Assembly (NCBI GenBank): GCA_965250225.1
Contig: CBDFNQ010000030.1
Location: forward strand, 1 to 64,000
DNA from: CBDEUK01 sp965250225
GTDB taxonomy: Bacteria; Pseudomonadota; Gammaproteobacteria; Eutrophobiales; Eutrophobiaceae
Direction of reading: 5' to 3'
DNA length: 64,000 nucleotides
In this document: piece by piece, positions 36,223 through 46,300 of the stretch
How the letters are laid out: every line of letters starts with the position of its first letter
Position numbering within the stretch: position 1 is the first letter of the stretch
The notes under the pieces: generated by a model
Told to the model about the DNA's origin: nothing
The model's database searches: none
What the model saw: only the letters and a program-made list of their open reading frames with translations
Position numbers and translations under genes: made by a program

Positions 36223-37125
36223 TTACCTTGCGTGAGTATTTTCACGCAAAGCACGAATTCTTTCTTCTAATGGTGGATGAGTCATTGTCAGTTTCTTCAA
36301 ACCCAATGCGCCAATTAAACCACCGTTGATTCCCATAGCCTGCATTTGCGCAGGTAGTTGTGCAGGTTGTTGTAGTGATTGCAAACGTTCCAGTGCACTA
36401 ATCATTTTTTCACGTCCAGCTAATTCGGCACCGCCTGCATCTGCGTGATATTCGCGCCAACGACTAAACCAGCGAACGATAAGTGTTGCTAAAAAACCCA
36501 GAACAAGTTGTGAAACCATATAAGTCGCCCGATAGCCCATGCCTCGACCAAAACCATAACCACTACTATTGTAGCCACCGCCACGACGCCGATCGACCAT
36601 GGTTGAAATAATCTGTGACAGAACAATAACAAAAGTATTCACTACTCCCTGGATCAGAGACAAGGTCACCATATCACCGTTAGCAACATGGGTTATTTCA
36701 TGACCTAAAACAGCTTCTGCTTCATCCCTGGTCATACTATCGAGCAGACCCTGGCTTACCGCAACCAGTGACTTATTTTTATTAGCGCCTGTGGCAAAGG
36801 CATTTGGCGCTGGAGAATTAAATATTGCGACCTCTGGCATACCAATTCCAGCTTTCTCAGCCTGGGAGGTCACTGTATTGACTAACCATTTTTCGGTATC
36901 GTTTGCTGGAGATTCAATGACTTGAGCACCCGAAGAACGTTTGGCCATGCTTTTTGACATTAACAGAGAAATAAACGAACCAGCAAAACCCATAATCCCT
37001 GCCATAATTAACATTGGCGTCCAGCTCATACCCGGCTGATTCAGGCCAAAGACCGTGATCAATAAATTTAACACGAACATCACTGCCAGGTTAGTGCCTA
37101 AAAACAAGACTGTTCTCATCATCAT
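36223..37125 (-). CDS. htpX: Membrane zinc metalloprotease HtpX (copy 2)
   Basis: This 300-residue M48 protease has HEITHVANGD, the third zinc ligand in EYHADAGGAELAG, and four membrane helices. It opens with three consecutive ATG codons, so the start is uncertain by two residues. It shares long blocks with copy 1 (AVLxHExTHVANGDMVTL) but has an extra loop rich in Gly, Arg and Tyr (RRRGGGYNSSGYGFGRGMGY). Paralogy is obvious; the loop suggests different regulation or substrates. It is a single-gene unit between ovoA and the HugZ-like gene. Confidence 0.92.
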   Translation of the reverse strand: MMMRTVLFLGTNLAVMFVLNLLITVFGLNQPGMSWTPMLIMAGIMGFAGSFISLLMSKSMAKRSSGAQVIESPANDTEKWLVNTVTSQAEKAGIGMPEVAIFNSPAPNAFATGANKNKSLVAVSQGLLDSMTRDEAEAVLGHEITHVANGDMVTLSLIQGVVNTFVIVLSQIISTMVDRRRGGGYNSSGYGFGRGMGYRATYMVSQLVLGFLATLIVRWFSRWREYHADAGGAELAGREKMISALERLQSLQQPAQLPAQMQAMGINGGLIGALGLKKLTMTHPPLEERIRALRENTHAR

Positions 37126-37174
37126 GTGACGTCTACTCTCTCAGTATTTCTCTGGGTCAGGTCTCGAATATTTT

Positions 37175-37900
37175 TCACACTGATAGTTTATCTTTCTTCG
37201 CCATGGCCACAAGGGCTTGCCTTACATCAATAGCTTCGGAGATTTCTTGCTCAAATTGAATACGATGAATGCGTGCCCCGATAGACAAATGAAATCCTTC
37301 GCTATCAATACCGACCATGACAGGTTGATTTTGTTCCTCGTTTGGAATATCAAATAAGCTGCAATAGTGTGTTAATGCATCAGGGTGATCCGTGTTCATA
37401 TGATTTACCATGCTTTGTTCTTCCTCAAAGCTGAATGGATTGGCTTTTAAAAACTGTTCCTTTTCTACCCAGAAAATCTTGCCAAACCCACCGATGTATC
37501 GTGCACGCACTAAATCAATAGTATAAAAATTAAAATCATGCGTTTTATGATAACCACGAGATTGCGGAAAAAAAGTATAATATCGTTCCATTGTATCTTC
37601 GTCGGAATCTGATATTTGTCTGGCATCACCTAGATAGGTTATTCGACCAACCGTTTGTGAATCATCCGCCTGCCCTTCTGTTGCGATTAATGAGACTTTG
37701 GTATTGGATAAAATATTTTTGGTATGCTGTGCAATCGTGCTGATCAAAATAACAGGTTGACCGTTATTACCCAGGCAATAGGGCACAACAGAACCAAATG
37801 GATAACCTTCCACATCTATTGAATGTGTGCACAGGATCCCCTGATATTCCGAGTTAAATAAATCTCTTGCCTGTTTAGCGGATTTTTTCAAGTTTGGCAT
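37175..37900 (-). CDS. HugZ/PNPOx-like flavin- or heme-binding protein
   Basis: The 241-residue protein combines a pyridoxamine-5'-phosphate-oxidase-like split barrel (residues 5-150; GILCTHSIDVEGYPFGSVVP) with a C-terminal DUF2470-type domain (MVNHMNTDHPDAL). This architecture is that of HugZ heme-utilisation proteins and related flavin binders. The histidine-rich MNTDHPDAL segment is typical of the DUF2470 part. Heme degradation is plausible; no heme uptake genes are nearby. Confidence 0.82.
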   Translation of the reverse strand: MPNLKKSAKQARDLFNSEYQGILCTHSIDVEGYPFGSVVPYCLGNNGQPVILISTIAQHTKNILSNTKVSLIATEGQADDSQTVGRITYLGDARQISDSDEDTMERYYTFFPQSRGYHKTHDFNFYTIDLVRARYIGGFGKIFWVEKEQFLKANPFSFEEEQSMVNHMNTDHPDALTHYCSLFDIPNEEQNQPVMVGIDSEGFHLSIGARIHRIQFEQEISEAIDVRQALVAMAKKDKLSV

Positions 37901-38031
37901 CGAATTATCACACTATCCTTTTGCTTGTTTTTGACATCAGCCTGATGTTTACGAAGAATGATGAGTGAATATTTGTTGCCAAATAATTAACAACAGATAA
38001 ATTTTGAAATGCCTAAATCAAGAGCCTGTGT

Positions 38032-39372
38032 TCAGGCAGTCAATGCAGATTTCACCTCAGAGGCTAGCTGGTTAGCCAGAGCACTAATTTGATCAGCGTC
38101 TTCACCCTCTACCATGACGCGGATAAGTGGTTCCGTACCCGATGGCCGCAATAAAACACGTCCCGAATCACCCAGCTCGTTCTCAACACTTTTGACGGCT
38201 TTATCGATTTCAGGAAAATCCACCAGATTGACTTTATTTTCAATGCGCACATTGATCATAGTCTGTGGACATTTGGTCATACCGTGTTTTAACTCAGATA
38301 GGGATTGACCGTTTGTCGCCATACTCTCCATCACCTGTAACGCAGAGATAATGCCATCGCCTGTGGTGGTCATGTCCAGATTGATAATGTGTCCAGAAGA
38401 TTCACCACCGAGTTTGAGATCCGCTTCGAGTAATTTTTCGAGGATGTAGCGATCACCCACGTTCACACGATGAAAATCCAGTCCCATTTTTTTGATGGCT
38501 TGTTCAAGTCCAAGATTACTCATCAATGTGCCTACCACCCCACCATTGAGTTCCTCTTTTCTGGATTTGCTGATAATAAATAACGCTTCATCACCATCGA
38601 CTATTTCACCCGTGTGATCTACCAGGATCAGTCGATCAGCATCACCATCCAGTGCGACACCGACATCTGCTTCATTTTCAAGCACGGCTTCACACAATAA
38701 CTCGGGTTTAGTCGCACCACATTCGGCATTGATGTTCAGTCCATCGGGTTCTATGCCAATCGAAATTACGTTAAAGCCCAGTTCTTCGAAAATTTTAGGC
38801 GCAGCACTGTAGGCAGCACCATGAGCACAATCAAGGATGAGTTTAATGGTATTGAAATTAAGATCGGTATTGACTTTGCTTTTGCAAAATTCAATGTAAC
38901 GGCGACTGGCATCAGCCATGCGGATTGCTTTGCCAAGATGCCTTGAATAAACCGTTTCTATTGGCTTATCAAGTTCAGCCTCAATCTCCAGTTCAACTTC
39001 ATCAGGCAGCTTAAGGCCTTTGGCTGAAAAGAATTTAATACCGTTATCATAATACGGGTTGTGGGAAGCGCTAATGACAATGCCACCGAGTGCCTGAGTT
39101 GTTCTGGTAAGGTAGGCAATACCTGGGGTTGGTAATGGGCCTAGTAATCGAATATCAATACCTGCAGCAGATAAACCCGCTTCCAATGCAGATTCAAACA
39201 TGTAACCGGAAATACGTGTGTCTTTTCCAATCAGGATCGGGCCTTCACCCTCTTTCGCCAAAACCCTTCCAGCAGCCCATCCCAGTTTCATCACAAAATC
39301 CGGAGTAATTGGACCATCGCCTACACTTCCGCGAATGCCATCTGTACCGAAGTATTTTCGCTTGCTGCTAAT
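38032..39372 (-). CDS. glmM: Phosphoglucosamine mutase with apparent AUU start codon
   Basis: GlmM converts glucosamine-6-phosphate to glucosamine-1-phosphate for UDP-GlcNAc. The active serine is in VISASHNPYYDNGIKFF, the metal site DGDADR, and the C-terminal RPSGTEPLIRV. The first ATG in frame (39294) would remove the essential FGTDGIRG segment. Reading upstream restores SSKRKYFGTDGIRGSVGDGP, but no ATG, GTG or TTG occurs before an in-frame TAA. The best start is ATT at 39372, with GGA about ten bases before it, giving 446 residues, the normal length. folP, which usually separates ftsH and glmM, is absent. Confidence 0.88.
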   Translation of the reverse strand: MSSKRKYFGTDGIRGSVGDGPITPDFVMKLGWAAGRVLAKEGEGPILIGKDTRISGYMFESALEAGLSAAGIDIRLLGPLPTPGIAYLTRTTQALGGIVISASHNPYYDNGIKFFSAKGLKLPDEVELEIEAELDKPIETVYSRHLGKAIRMADASRRYIEFCKSKVNTDLNFNTIKLILDCAHGAAYSAAPKIFEELGFNVISIGIEPDGLNINAECGATKPELLCEAVLENEADVGVALDGDADRLILVDHTGEIVDGDEALFIISKSRKEELNGGVVGTLMSNLGLEQAIKKMGLDFHRVNVGDRYILEKLLEADLKLGGESSGHIINLDMTTTGDGIISALQVMESMATNGQSLSELKHGMTKCPQTMINVRIENKVNLVDFPEIDKAVKSVENELGDSGRVLLRPSGTEPLIRVMVEGEDADQISALANQLASEVKSALTA

Positions 39373-39477
39373 GATATTGTTCCAGGATTTTAATTACGAA
39401 ATATGAAATAGATATGTATAGGTAATGTATATATTTTACTTTTCACGCTTAACGTTTAAGTTTAACGCTTCACTAGC

Positions 39478-41403
39478 TCAGGCCGGTTTTGCCTTACCAT
39501 CAATCGATGGATCATCGTTACCCGTTTTGTTTTTATCGTCGTTTGTGGACACCTTTTCAACCGAACCAGTATCATCATCATCCCAACTAGCCGGTTTTCG
39601 CGGTATTTTCCCTGCCATGATATCGTCGATTTGATCACTGTCGATGGTTTCATATTTAAGCAATGCTTCAGCCATCGAATGCAATTTATCCGTATTTTCT
39701 TTGAGGATTTTTTCTGCTCGATCATAGTTCCTGTCAATAAAACTACGCACTTCTTCATCGATCACATGGGTGGTTTCATCAGAGACTGTCTTATGCTGAG
39801 TCACAGAACGCCCCAGAAAGACTTCATCTTCATCCTCCTGATATGACAAAGGTCCCATCTTTTCAGACAAGCCCCATTTGGTCACCATACTCCTGGCCAA
39901 GCTGGTTGCGCGTTCAATATCATTGGAAGCACCTGTGGTAACTGCATCTTTGCCAAAAATCAACTCTTCAGCAATACGACCACCAAACAAGCTGGATATC
40001 TGACTTTCCAGACGCTGCTTGCTGTAACTTAAGCGATCCTCTTCTGGTAAAAACATGGTCACACCCAGGGCACGACCACGAGGAATAATTGTCACTTTAT
40101 AAACTGGATCATGTGAAGGCATCAAACGACCTACGATAGCGTGCCCTGCTTCATGGTAGGCCGTAAGCTTTTTCTCATCTTCACTCATGACCATGGAACG
40201 ACGTTCTGCACCCATCATTATCTTGTCTTTGGCGCGTTCGAAATCGTCCATCTCAACCATTTTTTTATTACCACGTGCTGCAAACAAGGCCGATTCGTTA
40301 ACCAGGTTTGCTAAATCAGCACCAGAAAAACCGGGTGTACCACGCGCAATGACATTGGCATTTACGTCATCTGCTGCAGGGACCTTGCGCATATGTACTT
40401 TGAGAATTTGTTCACGACCGCGTATATCTGGCAAGGGGACGACAACCTGTCGGTCGAATCGACCGGGGCGTAACAAAGCTGGATCAAGGACATCGGGACG
40501 GTTGGTAGCAGCAATCACTATGACGCCTTCGTTACCTTCAAAACCATCCATTTCGACCAATAACTGATTTAATGTTTGTTCACGTTCATCATGCCCACCA
40601 CCGAGACCGGCACCACGATGACGACCCACAGCATCAATCTCATCAATGAAAATAATGCAGGGTGCGTGTTTTTTGGCCTGCTCGAACATATCGCGAACAC
40701 GGGATGCACCCACACCAACAAACATCTCAACAAAGTCGGAACCGGAAATGGTAAAGAAAGGTACTTTTGCCTCACCAGCAATGGCTCTGGCAAGCAAGGT
40801 TTTACCTGTGCCTGGCGAACCAACCATCAACACACCAGAAGGTATCTTGCCACCGAGCTTTTGAAATTTCCCGGGATCACGAAGAAATTCGACCAGTTCA
40901 GCCACTTCTTCTTTTGCTTCTTCAACACCTGCAACATCGCTGAAGGTAACACGTATTTGATCTTCACCGAGCAACCTGGCTTTCGATTTACCAAAGGACA
41001 AGGCACCGCGACCACCGCCTCCACCTTGCATCTGGCGCATGAAATAAATCCATATACCCAGTAACAACAGGATTGGGAACCAGGAAATAAAAGCGTGGGT
41101 CCAGATTGAATTTTTATTCGGCTCGTCGGCTTTAATAATGATATTGCGTTCAACCAGCAGTGAGATCAACGGGTCATTGTTGGTCTCAGGGCTGTATGTT
41201 GTAAACCTCGAATCATCAGAACGAAGGGCAATAATATTATTGCCTTCAATATTCACTTCTTGCACACGACCCGTCTTCACTTCGTTCAGAAATGTCGAAT
41301 AATCAACCTTTTCGATCTGCGGTGTTGCAAAATTCTTGAACACCATCATCAGTGCCAGGGTGATGACGATCATCAATACCAGGGTTCTGGCTGTTTCACT
41401 CAA
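39478..41403 (-). CDS. ftsH: ATP-dependent zinc metalloprotease FtsH
   Basis: FtsH degrades membrane and short-lived cytosolic proteins. The 641-residue protein has two N-terminal membrane helices, the AAA Walker A GSPGTGKTLLARA, Walker B IIFIDEIDAVG, the second region of homology RPGRFDRQVVV, and the zinc motif HEAGH. The C-terminus is Asp-rich and polar. It lies between rlmE and glmM, the common order. Confidence 0.96.
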   Translation of the reverse strand: MSETARTLVLMIVITLALMMVFKNFATPQIEKVDYSTFLNEVKTGRVQEVNIEGNNIIALRSDDSRFTTYSPETNNDPLISLLVERNIIIKADEPNKNSIWTHAFISWFPILLLLGIWIYFMRQMQGGGGGRGALSFGKSKARLLGEDQIRVTFSDVAGVEEAKEEVAELVEFLRDPGKFQKLGGKIPSGVLMVGSPGTGKTLLARAIAGEAKVPFFTISGSDFVEMFVGVGASRVRDMFEQAKKHAPCIIFIDEIDAVGRHRGAGLGGGHDEREQTLNQLLVEMDGFEGNEGVIVIAATNRPDVLDPALLRPGRFDRQVVVPLPDIRGREQILKVHMRKVPAADDVNANVIARGTPGFSGADLANLVNESALFAARGNKKMVEMDDFERAKDKIMMGAERRSMVMSEDEKKLTAYHEAGHAIVGRLMPSHDPVYKVTIIPRGRALGVTMFLPEEDRLSYSKQRLESQISSLFGGRIAEELIFGKDAVTTGASNDIERATSLARSMVTKWGLSEKMGPLSYQEDEDEVFLGRSVTQHKTVSDETTHVIDEEVRSFIDRNYDRAEKILKENTDKLHSMAEALLKYETIDSDQIDDIMAGKIPRKPASWDDDDTGSVEKVSTNDDKNKTGNDDPSIDGKAKPA

Positions 41404-41487
41404 TTTTTTTTACCTCACTCATAATTTATTTCTGTGTCTATGGGTAGTTATTTAACAACCAATTTGACGCTAAATATCATACAGTAA

Positions 41488-42108
41488 CTATAACTTAAAG
41501 GTCTGTGCGAGCATATAAAATTCTCTGGAACTACCCCTTGAAGCCCTTGGTTTCTGGGCCCTTAACCTGGTAAACCGCTGTTGAACCAGTTTTTGATATT
41601 GCTCGATACCTGAACCCTGAAAACATTTCAACAGCATGTGCCCACCTGGCTTTAACACATTTTCTGCCATCTCCAGTACTAATTCTGCAAGATGCATACT
41701 TCGGGCCTGATCAGCATCCTTTATACCTGACATATTGGGGGCCATATCCGAGATTACAAGATCGGCCTGGGATTTATTGAGGTATTTCAGACAACGCTGA
41801 TAAACCATATCTTCCGTAAAATCGCCTTGAATGAAATCAACACCAATTAAATTGTCCATTTCCAGTATATCGACCGCGAGAACCTTACCTTTCGCTCCAG
41901 TTTTTTCAACCACATATTGACTCCAGCTACCAGGGGCTGCACCAAGGTCTACTACGGTTTGCCCAGACTTGAATAAGCGATATTTTTCATCAAGCTCGAC
42001 CAATTTATACACCGCGCGAGAACGATAATGTGACTTCCTCGCCTGTTTTGTGTAAATATCCTTATTTTGACGTTCAAGCCATTGTTTGGAACTGGGACGT
42101 TTACTCAT
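41488..42108 (-). CDS. rlmE: 23S rRNA 2'-O-ribose U2552 methyltransferase
   Basis: RlmE (FtsJ/RrmJ) methylates U2552 of 23S rRNA. With the start at 42108 (MSKRPSSKQWLERQNKDIYT) the protein is 206 residues; an ATG three codons earlier lies within an inserted repeat. The SAM motif is VVDLGAAPGSWSQ, and the catalytic tetrad residues include D in SDMAPNMSG and K in LLKCFQGSG. The ribosome site is poor and comes from the terminal repeat of the element directly upstream. Confidence 0.94.
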   Translation of the reverse strand: MSKRPSSKQWLERQNKDIYTKQARKSHYRSRAVYKLVELDEKYRLFKSGQTVVDLGAAPGSWSQYVVEKTGAKGKVLAVDILEMDNLIGVDFIQGDFTEDMVYQRCLKYLNKSQADLVISDMAPNMSGIKDADQARSMHLAELVLEMAENVLKPGGHMLLKCFQGSGIEQYQKLVQQRFTRLRAQKPRASRGSSREFYMLAQTFKL

Positions 42109-42109
42109 A

Positions 42110-42315
42110 ATACCCATGATACTTGGAAATGCGTGTTCAGAGTGGGTCTGTTTTCATTCAGGGCAAGGCAATGCGCATGGCTGCCCCCTGTAAAGAGGAG
42201 TAACGCTGCCATGGATGAAAACGGTGTGTGACGTGCAGGGAAGCACAAATGCCGCGGGCGCATGGATGCGCAATAAAGCGGCCTATGAATATGCATTTCC
42301 AAGTATCATGGGTAT
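42110..42315. repeat. MITE-like palindromic element (type D) at the rlmE start
   Basis: The 206-base element has perfect 23-base terminal inverted repeats beginning ATACCCATGATACTTGGAAA. One end begins two bases upstream of the rlmE ATG. The (T)ATACCC ends resemble the TATACCCAA end of the IS630 element at 4 kb, so an IS630-mobilised origin is possible. The interior holds no supported gene. Confidence 0.8.
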
Positions 42316-42359
42316 AAGTCTATTGTTTCAATTACTGAATAAATTACTGAGAAATCAAC

Positions 42360-42881
42360 ATGAACATTTTCTGGAAATCGATTAGCAAAAGCTTTCTGTC
42401 ATTCTTTTTTATTGCTCTTGTTACAACCGGCTGTACAAATTTTACCAAAGATTCATTACCGCCGACATTTTCTTTAGTGAGTATTAATGTGGTTGAATCC
42501 ACATTATTTGAGCAAAAACTGGAGATTGGTTTACGAGTGAAAAATCCCAATGACCATCCCATTAATGTACGTGGCGCCAACGCCGCACTTGAAATCAACG
42601 CGATCCCCTTTGCCGACGGATTTATTCGTGAAGGCAACACCATCGATGCCTACAGTGACGAAGTTTTTATTATCAATGCGACCACTAATCTTAGTCGTTT
42701 ATTAAGACAAATAGGAAAAATCGCCGACACCGGTGTCGTGGATTATGCCCTGAAAGGTGGATTAAAGATTGATAATCTTCTGACCCCAATCCCGTTTAAT
42801 GAAACAGGACGATTTGCACTGGACGAATTATTTCCCGGCATACAGAAACTGAGATTACAAAATCAGGAACTGGGATATTAG
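42360..42881 (+). CDS. LEA14-like lipoprotein
   Basis: The 173-residue protein has a lipoprotein signal (SFFFIALVTTGCTNF) with Cys at about residue 23, followed by a LEA14/WHy-type beta-sandwich (LRVKNPNDHPINVRGANAAL). Such proteins are envelope lipoproteins of unclear role. It is convergent with greA, and their stop codons overlap by four bases. The MITE directly upstream probably carries its promoter or separates it from rlmE. Confidence 0.8.
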   Translation: MNIFWKSISKSFLSFFFIALVTTGCTNFTKDSLPPTFSLVSINVVESTLFEQKLEIGLRVKNPNDHPINVRGANAALEINAIPFADGFIREGNTIDAYSDEVFIINATTNLSRLLRQIGKIADTGVVDYALKGGLKIDNLLTPIPFNETGRFALDELFPGIQKLRLQNQELGY

Positions 42882-43354
42882 AGATATTGAACTTCCATAA
42901 TCTCGTATTCGATATTACCGCTGGGGGCATTGACGTCGACCACATCCCCTTCTTCTTTACCAATCAAGGCACGGGCAATAGGTGATGTAATCGAAATCAG
43001 TTTATTGGTAATGTCAGCTTCTATCTCGCCGACTATTTGATACCTTACTTCATCCTCGTTTTCAAGATTCATCACCCGTACTGTCGTACCAAAAACAACC
43101 TTGCCCCCGGCATTGAGTTTTGTCACATCAATGATCTCGGCTTCCGCCAGTCCAGATTCAATCGCCTGAATACGACCCTCGGTAAAGCTCTGCTGTTCAC
43201 GTGCTGCATGGTACTCGGCATTTTCACTCAGGTCGCCATGCGCACGAGCCTCTGCAATCGCAGCAGTAATGCGTGGACGTTCAACTGTTTTCAATTCTTT
43301 TAACTGAACGCGTAATTTTTCTGCGCCTTTTTCAGTCATTGGGGATCTGGCCAT
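42878..43354 (-). CDS. greA: Transcription elongation factor GreA
   Basis: GreA rescues backtracked RNA polymerase. The 158-residue protein has the N-terminal coiled coil (GAEKLRVQLKELKTVERPRI) with the acidic tip DLSENAEYHAA and a C-terminal FKBP-like domain. Its ATG overlaps the carB stop by one base (TAATG), a standard carAB-greA arrangement. Confidence 0.95.
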   Translation of the reverse strand: MARSPMTEKGAEKLRVQLKELKTVERPRITAAIAEARAHGDLSENAEYHAAREQQSFTEGRIQAIESGLAEAEIIDVTKLNAGGKVVFGTTVRVMNLENEDEVRYQIVGEIEADITNKLISITSPIARALIGKEEGDVVDVNAPSGNIEYEIMEVQYL

Positions 43355-46300
43355 TAAATAAGCTCCTTGTGTAAATCCTGAATTCGATTGACTGTCATAT
43401 CGGCCTTTTGTTTCAAACCATCTATGGTTGCTCTGGCACCGGCGATGGTCGTGGTATAAAAAACCTTATGTTGCAAGGCTGTGCGCCGTATGGAATAGGA
43501 ATCAGCTATTGCCTGCTTACCTTCGGTTGTATTGACGATTAAGGCAATCTCATCATTTTTTAACATATCAACAGCATGCGGCTGGCCTTCGCGCACCTTA
43601 TTGATGCTTTGACAGGACAAGCCGATGTCTTTCAAAACTTTAGCAGTTCCATGTGTGGCACATAATTCAAATCCTAACTCGACCAGGTCTTTTGCAATTT
43701 CTTTTGCCGAGGGTTTATCTTCGTTACGAACACTGATAAAGGCCAGACCTGACTGTGGGATATTATCTCCTGCGGCCAATTGTGCCTTTGCAAAGGCCCG
43801 TCCAAAACTGCGACTGATACCCATGACTTCACCGGTGGATTTCATTTCCGGACCTAGCAAGGAATCAACGCCGGGAAATTTGATAAAAGGAAATACCGCT
43901 TCTTTTACTGAATAATATTCTGGCACGACAGATTTTGTTACACCCTGTTCCTTTAAACTCTTCCCGATCATACAAAGCGCTGCAACCCGCGCCAATGAAA
44001 CACCGGTCGCCTTGGAAACAAACGGCACGGTTCTGGAAGCACGCGGATTAACTTCCAGGACATAAATATCATCACCTTTGATGGCAAACTGTGTATTCAT
44101 CAAACCAACGACGCTCAAGCCTTTGGCCATCATCTTCACTTGTTCCGAAATCTTCGCCTGGATGTCAGTACTGAGTTGGTGAGGTGGTAAACAACAGGCC
44201 GAATCACCGGAGTGCACGCCGGCCTGTTCAATGTGTTCCATAATGCCACCAATAATGACATCTTTTCCATCACAAATAGCATCCACATCGACTTCAACCG
44301 CATCACTTAAAAAATGATCGAGCAAAACAGGCGATTCATTGGAAACTGAAACCGCTTCTTTCATATACGTACGAAGATCTTCTTCTGTATGAACAATCTC
44401 CATCGCCCTGCCACCCAACACATAAGACGGACGAACAACGAGTGGATAACCAATTTCTTCTGCCAGAATGACCGCTTGTTCAGCTTCGCGTGCAGTACGG
44501 TTTGGCGGTTGTTTGAGTGCTAATTTTTCTAACAAATGCTGAAAACGTTCGCGATCTTCGGCCAGATCAATGCTGTCTGGCGTTGTGCCGATGATTGGTG
44601 CCCCGGCTTTCTCCAATGGCCTTGCCAGTTTAAGAGGCGTTTGACCACCGTATTGCACGATCACACCTTCTGGTTTTTCCAGATCGATAATTTCAAGCAC
44701 ATCTTCCAGAGTCAGTGGTTCAAAGAAAAGTCGATCGGAAGTATCGTAATCGGTAGAAACCGTTTCCGGATTACAATTCACCATGATGGTTTCATAACCG
44801 GCGTCGCGCATGGCAAGCGCCGCTTGCACACAACAATAATCAAACTCAATGCCCTGACCTATTCGATTCGGACCACCACCCAGCACCATGATCTTTTTCT
44901 TATTGCTCGGTTTCGCTTCACACTCTTCATCATAAGTGGAATACATATAGGCCGTGGTCGACGCAAACTCGGCAGCACAGGAATCGACACGTTTATAAAC
45001 CGGCCTGACACCGAGACCATGGCGTTTACCACGGATAGCGTTTTCACTGGTATTCATCAAACTGGCCAAACGCGAATCGGAAAAACCTTTTTGCTTCAAA
45101 CGAAAGAGGTGATCCTTATCCAGGGATTCAAGACTTTTACCTTTTAGTAAAGATTCTTCTTTAACTAAATCCTCAATCTGCGCCAGAAACCAGGGATCGA
45201 TAAAACAGGTATCAAAAATTTCTTCAATCGTCATGCCGTGACGAAAGGCTTCTGCAACATACCAAAGCCGGTCGGCACGTGGAACTCGCAAACCGGATTT
45301 GATCTGATCAAGAATATCGTCACTACCTGGCTTGATGATTTCGGTAAAACCATCGACACCGATCTCCAGACCGCGCATGGCTTTCTGTAATGATTCCTGG
45401 AAAGTACGGCCAATGGCCATGACTTCGCCAACGGATTTCATTTGCGTCGTTAAACGATCATCGGCTTTGGGAAATTTTTCAAAGGTGAAACGCGGCACCT
45501 TGGTAACAATATAATCAATAGATGGTTCGAAAGAAGCCGGAGTCACACCACCAGTAATTTCATTGGCCAATTCATCCAGAGTAAATCCTACCGCTAACTT
45601 GGCCGCGACTTTTGCGATGGGGAAACCGGTTGCCTTCGATGCCAATGCCGATGAACGGGAAACCCGTGGGTTCATTTCAATAATGATCAACTCGCCATTT
45701 TCAGGATTGACGGCAAACTGCACATTTGAGCCACCGGTATCCACACCAATCTCACGCAAAACTTCAAGAGAAGCATTACGCATGATCTGATATTCCTTAT
45801 CGGTCAAGGTAATGGCTGGCGCAACCGTTATGGAATCGCCAGTATGAACTCCCATGGGATCAAAATTCTCTATGGAACATATGATGATGCAGTTGTCTTT
45901 ACTATCGCGCACCACTTCCATTTCGTATTCCTTCCAACCAATGACCGATTGCTCCATAAGAATTTCAGTCGTTGGTGATGCATCCAGTCCGCGTTCACAA
46001 ATATCAATAAATTCTTCACGGTTATAGGCAATACCACCGCCGCTGCCGCCCATAGTGAATGACGGACGAATAATAGTCGGATAACCAATCTCTTTATGCA
46101 CCTCTAGCGCTTGTTTCAGGCTGTGAGCCAAAGCCGATTTCGGCATAGCCAAACCAATCTTGTTCATGGCGTTACGAAATTTTTCCCGATCCTCTGCCTT
46201 ATCAATCGCCTCTTTGGTCGCACCGATCATTTGCACGTTATGTTTTTCCAAAACACCGTGTCTGGCCAAATCCAGGGCGCAGTTTAAAGCGGTTTGCCCA

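Noticed and set aside
40576..41064. 162-codon plus-strand open frame within ftsH
   Set aside because: Antisense to the conserved AAA domain of ftsH.
44536..45147. 203-codon plus-strand open frame within carB
   Set aside because: Antisense to a fully conserved part of carB; no ribosome site.
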